A DNA stretch of 7,658 nucleotides from assembly GCA_002309995.1 (NCBI GenBank), contig DBYB01000025.1, positions 1 to 7,658 of the forward strand, given 5' to 3'. The notes under the pieces are model-generated. The model had not been told where the DNA came from, made no database searches, and was given only the letters and a program-made list of their open reading frames with translations. Below are positions 1 through 5,263 of this stretch, in pieces. Every line of letters starts with the position of its first letter. Within the stretch, counting starts at the first letter, position 1. This DNA comes from Bacteroidales bacterium UBA1197. GTDB lineage: Bacteria; Bacteroidota; Bacteroidia; Bacteroidales; UBA932. The position numbers and the translations under genes were made by a program.

Positions 1-100
1 CATCCGTATGGAGAAATCCCCCAAGACCGGCGCTTATGTTTTCACTGAGCAGCTGGTAGAGGCCGACAAGGCCAAGGACTTCTTCGCAAACAAGAAGTAA
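1..100 (+). CDS. DUF4295 family small protein, 3' end only
   Basis: This is the C-terminal 32 codons plus stop (TAA 98-100) of a gene that begins before the window; the reading frame starts at base 2. The visible peptide contains MEKSPKTGAYVF and ends in FFANKK. From memory this matches the C-terminal half of DUF4295, a roughly 50-residue basic protein found in Bacteroidota and normally encoded just after the ribosomal protein genes rpmB and rpmG and just before ftsY. The position upstream of ftsY supports the call. It is probably ribosome-associated, but its function is not established. The strong terminator 20 nt after the stop suggests it closes the ribosomal-protein operon. The internal ATG at 8-10 is unlikely to be the true start, because the family's conserved N-terminal part would be missing. 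Confidence 0.85.
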   Translation, partial: IRMEKSPKTGAYVFTEQLVEADKAKDFFANKK

Positions 101-120
101 GTTCTAATTACAACTCGTTG

Positions 121-159
121 AACGCCCGGGCGGTTATTCCACCCGGGCGTTTTCTTTTT
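121..159 (+). terminator. Rho-independent terminator after DUF4295
   Basis: A perfect 10-bp stem, AACGCCCGGG (121-130) with CCCGGGCGTT (142-151), encloses an 11-nt loop. The loop can form two further G-C pairs beyond a C/A mismatch. The stem runs into a T-rich tract at 150-159. It is a strong intrinsic terminator separating the upstream ribosomal-protein operon from ftsY. Confidence 0.92.
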
Positions 160-181
160 CCCTACTTTATTATTATATTTG
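151..181 (+). promoter_or_regulatory. Bacteroidota-type promoter for ftsY operon
   Basis: TATATTTG at 174-181 is an exact match to the Bacteroides -7 box TAnnTTTG. TTTC at 151-154, 19 nt upstream, is a three-of-four match to the -33 box TTTG, and it overlaps the terminator T-tract. Given the usual offset, transcription should start around 184-187, at or just before the ftsY ATG (188). The message would then have a leader of about 0-4 nt. The start position is inferred. Confidence 0.65.
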
Positions 182-187
182 TGAATT

Positions 188-1069
188 ATGGCATTCAGTT
201 TCTTTCAGAAGATAGGGAGGGCGATAGCCGGGAGGTCGAGGGTTGATGATGAGACCCTCGATGCGATAGAGGAGGCGCTCGTTGAGTCCGATATGGGAGT
301 GGACACTACGCTCAAGGTCATTGATAACCTGGAGGAGCGTGTGGACCGCGATAAGTATATGAGCCAGGATGAGTTGCGTGGGATGCTGCGCGAGGAAATC
401 GAGGCGCTCATACCTGATACGCCCGCCGGCCCGGAGCTGAAGGGTCACCCGCATATCATACTGGTAGTCGGCGTGAACGGGGTGGGGAAGACCACCACCA
501 TCGGCAAGCTGGCGTACTACTGGAAGAAGCAGGGAAGGAGCGTGCTGCTTGGGGCGGCCGACACCTTCCGCGCAGCGGCGGTGGACCAGCTCGACATCTG
601 GGCGGAACGCGCAGGAGTCGAGATCGTGAAGCAGCAGATGGGCTCCGACCCGGCGGCGGTGGCATATGATACCGTGAAATCTGCCGTCGCCAGAGGCTCC
701 GACGTTGTGCTCATCGACACTGCCGGCCGTCTGCACAACCGCACCGACCTGATGAACGAACTCACCAAAATCCGCAATTCCGTGCGCAAGGTGGTGCCCG
801 ACGGCCCTCACGAAGTGCTGCTTGTGCTGGATGCCAGCACCGGGCAGAACGCTTTCGCGCAGGCCAAGGAGTTCGCGCGCGCCACGGATATCACCGGCCT
901 CGTGGTCACCAAGCTTGACGGCACGGCCAAGGGCGGCGTCGTGGTTGGCGTGAGCGACCAGTACGGCATTCCGGTCCGCTTCATAGGAGTGGGCGAAAAG
1001 ATAGAAGACATCAAGCCGTTCGACAAGGATTCCTTCGTCGCGGCACTTTTTAATCCTGAAGAGATATGA
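188..1069 (+). CDS. ftsY: Signal recognition particle receptor FtsY (SRP GTPase)
   Basis: This 293-residue GTPase docks the Ffh/4.5S RNA-ribosome complex at the inner membrane during co-translational insertion of membrane proteins. The N domain helical bundle spans about residues 1-75. The G domain carries G1 GVNGVGKTT (95-103), G2 DTFRAAA (125-131), G3 DTAGR (177-181), G4 TKLD (241-244) followed by GTAKGG, and the closing GVGE (267-270). All catalytic motifs are intact. The N-terminus (MAFSFFQKIGRAIAG) is short and amphipathic. It lacks the long acidic A domain of E. coli FtsY, so it is a minimal NG-type receptor that may bind lipid through this helix. The ATG at 188 is chosen because it gives the typical start of the N domain; no Shine-Dalgarno sequence is present. 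The stop overlaps the pheT start as ATGA. Confidence 0.97.
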   Translation: MAFSFFQKIGRAIAGRSRVDDETLDAIEEALVESDMGVDTTLKVIDNLEERVDRDKYMSQDELRGMLREEIEALIPDTPAGPELKGHPHIILVVGVNGVGKTTTIGKLAYYWKKQGRSVLLGAADTFRAAAVDQLDIWAERAGVEIVKQQMGSDPAAVAYDTVKSAVARGSDVVLIDTAGRLHNRTDLMNELTKIRNSVRKVVPDGPHEVLLVLDASTGQNAFAQAKEFARATDITGLVVTKLDGTAKGGVVVGVSDQYGIPVRFIGVGEKIEDIKPFDKDSFVAALFNPEEI

Positions 1070-3555
1070 AACTCAGTTACAGTTGGTTAAAGGACTATTT
1101 GAAGTGTGATCTCACCCCCGCGCAGGTAGCGGAGGCCATGACTTCCATCGGCATCGAGGTCGACGGAGTCGAGGAGAGCGAAGAGATTCCCGGCGGCCTT
1201 GCCGGAGTCGTGGTGGCCGAAGTGCTCACCTGCGAGGCTCATCCCGACAGCGACCATCTGCATATAACTACCGTGAACACCGGCTCCGGCGAGCCCGTTA
1301 CCGTGGTTTGCGGCGCGCCCAACGTGGCAGCAGGGCAGAAGGTCCTGCTGGCCCAGATCGGCACGGTGCTGCCCGGCGACTTCAAGATCAAGAAGTCCAA
1401 GATCCGTGGCGTTGAATCCTTCGGTATGATTTGCGCTGAGGACGAGCTTGGCATCGGCACCAGCCACGACGGCATTATGGTACTGCCCGCGGACGCCGTT
1501 CCCGGCACGCCTGCCAAGGAGTTCCTCCACCTCAAGACCGAGGCCGTAATCGAGTACGAAATCACCGCCAACCGCGTGGATGCCGCTTCCCACTGGGGCG
1601 TCGCCCGCGACCTGTATGCTTGGTGTAAGGTTAATGGAGTAGCGGCGGAACTGCAGTTCCCCGTAGATTCTTCGGCTGCGCCTCAGAATGACAGCAATGG
1701 CACTCTGAGCGGCAATTCTGTCATCCTGAGCGGCAGCGAAGGATCTCTCCCCGTGGAGGTCCAGGCACCCGACGGCGCTCCGCGATACTGCGGCATCACC
1801 ATTCGTGGCATCAAGGTCGGCCCTTCGCCGGAATGGCTCCAGAAGCGCCTGATGAGCATCGGCAGCCACCCTATCAACAACATCGTCGATATATCCAACT
1901 ACATACTCTTCGAGCTCGGTCAGCCCCTGCATACCTTCGACGCAGGCAAGATCCGCGGCGGCCGCGTAATCGTACGCCGTGCCGCTGAAGGAGAGCCCAT
2001 CGTCACCCTCGACGGCATCGAGCGCAAGCTGCACGCCAACGACCTCGTCATCGCAGACACCGTCGGCCCTATGTGCATCGCGGGCGTATTCGGCGGCGAA
2101 GACAGCGGCGTCACCGAGGCAACCACGGACGTTTTCATCGAGAGCGCTTACTTCGATCCCGCCAGCGTACGCAAGACCTCCAAGAGCCACGGCCTGCAGA
2201 CCGACGCCTCCTTCCGCTTCGAGCGCGGTGCTGACCCGTTTATGCAGCCGTCCGCCCTCAGGCGCGCCGTTCAGCTCATACTCGAGTGCGCCGGCGGCAC
2301 CGTCTGCGGAGCCGCGCTCGACATCTGCGCCGAGGCCCCTGCCCGCAAGCGTATCGACCTGGATTACAATCGTATACGTGCCTTCATCGGCAAGGATATC
2401 AGCAATGCCGAAATCGAGACCATCCTTGAGGCGCTGAATTACGAATTCGAGAGCCGCAGCGCCGACGGAGCCGTTGTTCTCGCCCCTTCGTATATGGTTG
2501 ACGTGTACCGCGAGTGCGACGTGGTGGAGGAGGTGCTGCGTATCTACGGCTACAACAACATCGACCTGCCCGCGCGGATGAAGATGTCAGTCGCCCCTAC
2601 CCCCGACCCCGATCCGGAGGCGCTCCGCAACCATATCTCCAACTTCCTGGCCGCCAACGGCTTCACGGAGATTATGAACAACTCCCTCACGCGCAAGGAG
2701 TACTACTCGCGCCTCAAGACCTTCCCGGCCGAAGCGTGCGCCGAGATTGTCAATCCGCTCAGCCAGGACCTGAATGTAATGCGTCAGAGTCTGCTGCCCG
2801 GCGCGCTCGAGGTGGTGGCGTATAACTTCAACCGTCAGGCCGGATATGTGAAGACCTTCGAGTACGGTAACGTGTACCGCAAACTCGAGGGCCGCGACGC
2901 CACCAAGCTGGAGGCGTATGAGGAGCACGGATGCTTCTGCCTCACGCTGGCCGGCACCCCCGAGAAGTCCTGGAAGGCCGCGCCTGCCAAGAGCGACTAC
3001 TTCCAGCTCAAGGGATACGTGGAACTGCTTCTCAGGCGTTACGGCGCCGACCTGTACCAGATGTGGTGCGAGCCCGCTCCCGCCGACATCTTCTCCGACG
3101 GCGTTTGCTATAAGGTGCCCGGAAAGGGGATGCAGCTCGTCTGTATGGGTATAGTAAATCCCGCCCTCTGCAAGAGTTTCGGCATAAAGCAGCAGGTGGT
3201 GGCGGCAGAGATTTCGTGGCCGGCCCTGCTCGAGCTCGTCGCCCGCAACAAGGTGGCGTTCAGGGAGTTGCCCAAGTTCCCCGAAGTCCGTCGCGACCTC
3301 GCGTTGCTGCTCGACGAAAAAGTATCGTATGCAGATCTTCGCGCCGCCGCTTTCAAGCAGGCAAAGAAATTGCTTAAGCAGGTTGGGCTGTTCGACGTCT
3401 ATCGCGGCGACAAGATTCCCGCAGGGAAGAAGCAGTACGCCCTCAGTTTCGTTATCCGCGACGAGGAGAAGACCCTCACCGACCAGGATACCGAGCGCCT
3501 GATGGACAGGCTGCTGCAGATGTTCCGCAACGACTTCGGAGCCGAACTCAGATAA
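1066..3555 (+). CDS. pheT: Phenylalanyl-tRNA synthetase beta subunit
   Basis: The 829-residue beta chain of the (alpha-beta)2 PheRS charges tRNA-Phe in the cytoplasm; the alpha chain (pheS) is not in the window. Domains in order: N-terminal module with SWLKDYL (6-12); EMAP/OB-fold tRNA-binding domain (about 45-150, with AHPDSDHLH); B3/B4 editing domain (about 240-410, with PINNIVDISNY and LGQPLHTFDA); B5 domain (about 427-500); inactive catalytic-like core (about 510-725); and the C-terminal anticodon-binding FDX-ACB domain (about 738-829, with FPEVRRDLALLL). The protein is complete. Its oddity is a low-complexity segment at about residues 200-228, between the OB and B3/B4 domains, encoded by a palindromic repeat (1664-1746). 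It starts inside the ftsY stop (ATGA) and its TAA overlaps the next ATG by one base, so translation is probably coupled on both sides. I do not recall pheT following ftsY as the usual Bacteroides order. Confidence 0.97.
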   Translation: MKLSYSWLKDYLKCDLTPAQVAEAMTSIGIEVDGVEESEEIPGGLAGVVVAEVLTCEAHPDSDHLHITTVNTGSGEPVTVVCGAPNVAAGQKVLLAQIGTVLPGDFKIKKSKIRGVESFGMICAEDELGIGTSHDGIMVLPADAVPGTPAKEFLHLKTEAVIEYEITANRVDAASHWGVARDLYAWCKVNGVAAELQFPVDSSAAPQNDSNGTLSGNSVILSGSEGSLPVEVQAPDGAPRYCGITIRGIKVGPSPEWLQKRLMSIGSHPINNIVDISNYILFELGQPLHTFDAGKIRGGRVIVRRAAEGEPIVTLDGIERKLHANDLVIADTVGPMCIAGVFGGEDSGVTEATTDVFIESAYFDPASVRKTSKSHGLQTDASFRFERGADPFMQPSALRRAVQLILECAGGTVCGAALDICAEAPARKRIDLDYNRIRAFIGKDISNAEIETILEALNYEFESRSADGAVVLAPSYMVDVYRECDVVEEVLRIYGYNNIDLPARMKMSVAPTPDPDPEALRNHISNFLAANGFTEIMNNSLTRKEYYSRLKTFPAEACAEIVNPLSQDLNVMRQSLLPGALEVVAYNFNRQAGYVKTFEYGNVYRKLEGRDATKLEAYEEHGCFCLTLAGTPEKSWKAAPAKSDYFQLKGYVELLLRRYGADLYQMWCEPAPADIFSDGVCYKVPGKGMQLVCMGIVNPALCKSFGIKQQVVAAEISWPALLELVARNKVAFRELPKFPEVRRDLALLLDEKVSYADLRAAAFKQAKKLLKQVGLFDVYRGDKIPAGKKQYALSFVIRDEEKTLTDQDTERLMDRLLQMFRNDFGAELR
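1664..1746 (+). repeat. Palindromic repeat element in frame inside pheT
   Basis: The left arm 1664-1693 and right arm 1719-1746 are imperfect reverse complements. TGTCAT/ATGACA closes the loop end, and AGAT/ATCT the outer end. Between them are GC-rich paired blocks with an A/C mismatch, two unpaired central positions, one bulged G and one G-T wobble. The loop (1694-1718) contains CTGAGCGGCA (1705-1714), repeated exactly in the right arm (1726-1735), 21 nt away. The right arm (core CATCCTGAGCGGCAGCGAAG) matches from memory a dispersed bacterial repeat usually seen between genes and recognisable by translations such as VILSEAKDL or HPERSEGS. Here it encodes about residues 200-228 of PheT (DSSAAPQND on the left, VILSGSEGS on the right). 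TGA triplets at 1689-1691 and 1727-1729 block the other two sense frames. Family identity is recalled, not searched. Confidence 0.85.
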
Positions 3556-4229
3556 TGAAGACATTCCGTCATATCCTCACGGCCCTGTTGCTGGCCGGCC
3601 TGCTCGCCTCGTGCAGCGGGCGGCCGCGCATCATACCCAGGGGCGTGCTGACGGACATATATGCCGAGATGTTCCTGGCCGACCAGTGGCTCAGCGACCA
3701 TAGCGGGGAGCGCAGCAGGGCAGACACGATGCTTTTCTACGACCCAATCTTCAAGCGCTACGGTTACACATTCGAGGACTACGACGCCAGCGTGCGCCGC
3801 TACCTCAAGGATCCCGAGAAGTTCTCGCGCATCTTCCGCGATGCATCGGCAAAGCTAAAGAAGCATAAGGAACGCTATGTCAAGCAGATAGAGCGGCTCG
3901 AGGCCATACGCGAATACAATGCAGGCATACGGGGCTACAGGTCCAGGGATTTCGACAAGGATACCTTCCTGTGGCGCACCGCTTTCAAGGATTCGCTGCT
4001 CGATTCGCTGCGGCGGCTGGATTCGTTGCGGCTGGATTCGCTCCGCCTCGATTCATTGAGGCTCGACTCCCTGCGACTGGATTCGCTGAGGCTTGATTCC
4101 CTGCGCCGCGACTCGCTGCGCCGGGATTCCCTCCGAGTCGCCAAGGATTTGAAGAAAGAACTTCGTGATTTCAAGCCCGCCAAGAAGAAGGGCTTTCCTC
4201 AGAATCAATCCATTAACACTAATAATTAA
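3555..4229 (+). CDS. DUF4296 lipoprotein with C-terminal LDSLR repeats
   Basis: A 224-residue predicted lipoprotein. Residues 1-20 form a lipoprotein signal peptide with lipobox LASC and lipidated Cys20, so it should be exported and anchored in the envelope. Residues about 27-112 match DUF4296 as I recall it: IIPRGVLTDIYAEMFLAD, then LFYDPIFKRYGYTFEDYDAS and LKDPEKFSRIF. A charged helical stretch (about 105-130) follows, then ten DSL units (146-194) and a Lys-rich tail. DUF4296 proteins are small Bacteroidota lipoproteins of unknown function. The ATG overlaps the pheT TAA by one base, and deoC begins 1 nt after its stop, so expression is tied to both. The repeat tail is highly charged (Asp/Arg) and might be an extended spacer or a binding surface; nothing in the sequence decides this. 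Start choice is supported by the signal peptide. Confidence 0.87.
   Translation: MKTFRHILTALLLAGLLASCSGRPRIIPRGVLTDIYAEMFLADQWLSDHSGERSRADTMLFYDPIFKRYGYTFEDYDASVRRYLKDPEKFSRIFRDASAKLKKHKERYVKQIERLEAIREYNAGIRGYRSRDFDKDTFLWRTAFKDSLLDSLRRLDSLRLDSLRLDSLRLDSLRLDSLRLDSLRRDSLRRDSLRVAKDLKKELRDFKPAKKKGFPQNQSINTNN
3990..4136 (+). repeat. 15-nt tandem repeats encoding LDSLR pentapeptides
   Basis: The segment encodes ten DSL units: DSLL, DSLRR, then LDSLR six times and RDSLR twice (residues 146-194). The underlying 15-nt units have drifted at synonymous positions: Leu is CTG, CTC, CTT or TTG; Ser is TCG, TCC or TCA; Arg is CGG, CGC, CGA or AGG; Asp is GAT or GAC. The peptide is therefore far better conserved than the DNA. 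This argues for an old repeat under selection at protein level rather than a fresh slippage array. Confidence 0.95.
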
Positions 4230-4230
4230 C

Positions 4231-5121
4231 ATGAAGTATCTTGAGAAATACGGGTACACTCCCGACGAGGCGAAAATCTCCTCCGACATTAAGGCAATAG
4301 CCGAAAGGCTCGCCGAAAACACCACCCCTGAGGCTCTTAAGCTGTGTTTCTCCATTATGGACCTTACCACCCTGTCGCCGACCGACACCGTGGAGTCCGT
4401 TACCAGGCTGGTAGAGAAGGTCAACCGGCTCCCGGAAATGTTCCCGGGCTATCCGGCACCCGCATCTATCTGCGTGTATCCGAACTTTGGCGCCACCGTG
4501 CGCAAGGTTAAGAAAGACCCCAACGTGCACGTGACCAACGTCGCAAGTTGCTTCCCTTCCGCCCAGAGCTTCCTCGAGGTGAAGGTTCGCGAGTGCGAAC
4601 TGGCCGTTGAGGGAGGTGCCGACGAAATCGACATCGTGCTGGCACTCAACGCATTCCTCGCAGGCGACGAAGAGCGCGCCTACGATGAGATTGTGGCTAT
4701 GAAGGCCGCCATCGACAAGGCTGCGGCTGCAGCCGGACGTGAGGTCGTGCTTAAGGTGATTCTCGAGACCGGTCTCCTGGCCAGCCCGGACAAGATTGCT
4801 GAGGCTTCTTTCCTCGCAATGGAGGCAGGTGCCGACTTCATCAAGACATCTACCGGCAAGGTCGAGGTCAACGCAACTCCCGTTGCAGCGTACATTATGT
4901 GCGAGGCAATCAAGCGCTTCTACGAGGTTAACGGACGCCGCGTCGGCTTCAAGGCCGCTGGCGGTATTTCCAATGCCCAGGACGCCATCTGCTATTACAG
5001 CATCGCTGCCAAGATTCTCGGTGAGGAATGGCTCAATCCCAAATATCTCCGCTTCGGCGTGAGCCGTCTCGGCAACAGCCTTATCAGCGCCATCGAGGGA
5101 CAGACCGTTAAATACTTCTAA
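4231..5121 (+). CDS. deoC: Deoxyribose-phosphate aldolase (DERA)
   Basis: This 296-residue class I aldolase cleaves 2-deoxyribose-5-phosphate to glyceraldehyde-3-phosphate and acetaldehyde in deoxynucleoside catabolism. The TIM-barrel signatures are intact: DEIDIV (131-136, with Asp134 equivalent to E. coli Asp102), VVLKVILET (172-180, Lys175), FIKTSTGK (203-210, Lys205 as the Schiff-base lysine) and VGFKAAGGIS (238-247, Lys241 as the proton-relay lysine). It is longer than E. coli DeoC (259), mostly through an N-terminal helical extension. An in-frame upstream start would overlap the preceding repeat lipoprotein and add a non-homologous peptide; ATG 4231, giving MKYLEKYGYTPDEAK and lying 1 nt after the previous stop, is preferred. 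No other deo genes are adjacent, so its presence in this operon looks like co-expression rather than a pathway cluster. Confidence 0.96.
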   Translation: MKYLEKYGYTPDEAKISSDIKAIAERLAENTTPEALKLCFSIMDLTTLSPTDTVESVTRLVEKVNRLPEMFPGYPAPASICVYPNFGATVRKVKKDPNVHVTNVASCFPSAQSFLEVKVRECELAVEGGADEIDIVLALNAFLAGDEERAYDEIVAMKAAIDKAAAAAGREVVLKVILETGLLASPDKIAEASFLAMEAGADFIKTSTGKVEVNATPVAAYIMCEAIKRFYEVNGRRVGFKAAGGISNAQDAICYYSIAAKILGEEWLNPKYLRFGVSRLGNSLISAIEGQTVKYF

Positions 5122-5129
5122 AAAATCCG

Positions 5130-5156
5130 CCCGTTTTTTGCGGGTTTGAGTTTTTT
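5130..5156 (+). terminator. Possible weak terminator after deoC
   Basis: CCCG (5130-5133) can pair with CGGG (5141-5144) around a T-rich 7-nt loop, followed by TTTGAGTTTTTT. CCGC/GCGG (5127-5130 with 5140-5143) is a competing pairing. The stem is short, so on its own it would be weak; it may act together with the stronger hairpin just downstream. Confidence 0.35.
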
Positions 5157-5157
5157 G

Positions 5158-5190
5158 ACCGGCTTCCTGTGTGCGCAGGAGGCCGGTTTT
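5158..5190 (+). terminator. Rho-independent terminator closing the ftsY-deoC unit
   Basis: ACCGGCTTCCTG (5158-5169) pairs with CAGGAGGCCGGT (5176-5187) over 12 bp with one T-G wobble and a 6-nt loop, ending in TTTT (5187-5190). The stem is strong but the T-tract is short. There is no gene on the opposite strand here, so it serves the + strand unit. Confidence 0.85.
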
Positions 5191-5233
5191 GCAAATAAGC
5201 GTTGCGTCGTTAGGAAACACGCTTTTTTTCGTT

Positions 5234-5241
5234 CAACTTTG
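5234..5241 (+). promoter_or_regulatory. Probable -7 box for lipoprotein/DUF3575 unit
   Basis: CAACTTTG followed by CA matches the Bacteroidota -7 box TAnnTTTG except at the first base. It lies 22 nt before the ATG at 5264 and just after the terminator that ends the previous unit. No clear TTTG -33 box is present at the right distance. A weaker alternative is AAACTTTG at 5252-5259, which would leave almost no leader. Confidence 0.5.
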
Positions 5242-5263
5242 CACCAGACCAAAACTTTGAACC

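Noticed and set aside
173..811. Minus-strand open frame of 212 codons opposite ftsY
   Set aside because: It overlaps the promoter and the essential N and G domains of FtsY and carries no recognisable motif.
1087..2190. Long open frame on the minus strand (367 codons) opposite pheT
   Set aside because: It is a shadow of GC-rich pheT codons, has no recognisable domain, and contains the reverse translation of the palindromic repeat (RSFAAAQDD), which is typical of spurious predictions.
2587..3564. Minus-strand open frame of 325 codons opposite the pheT 3' half
   Set aside because: It lies wholly over conserved PheT core and FDX-ACB coding sequence, and the translation shows no family signature.
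3990..4136. LDSLR array as a pentapeptide-repeat (A(D/N)Lxx) beta-helix or a coiled coil
   Set aside because: The residue at the position that must be small is Asp or Leu, and the leucine spacing (3,2) does not fit a heptad.
4165..4230. Upstream extension of deoC by 22 codons
   Set aside because: The added peptide reads the DUF4296 gene's tail out of frame and does not resemble aldolase N-termini; ATG 4231 fits the tight operon spacing.
4219..5220. Minus-strand open frame of 333 codons opposite deoC
   Set aside because: It mirrors deoC exactly, runs through the terminator hairpin and has no domain features; deoC has all its active-site motifs.
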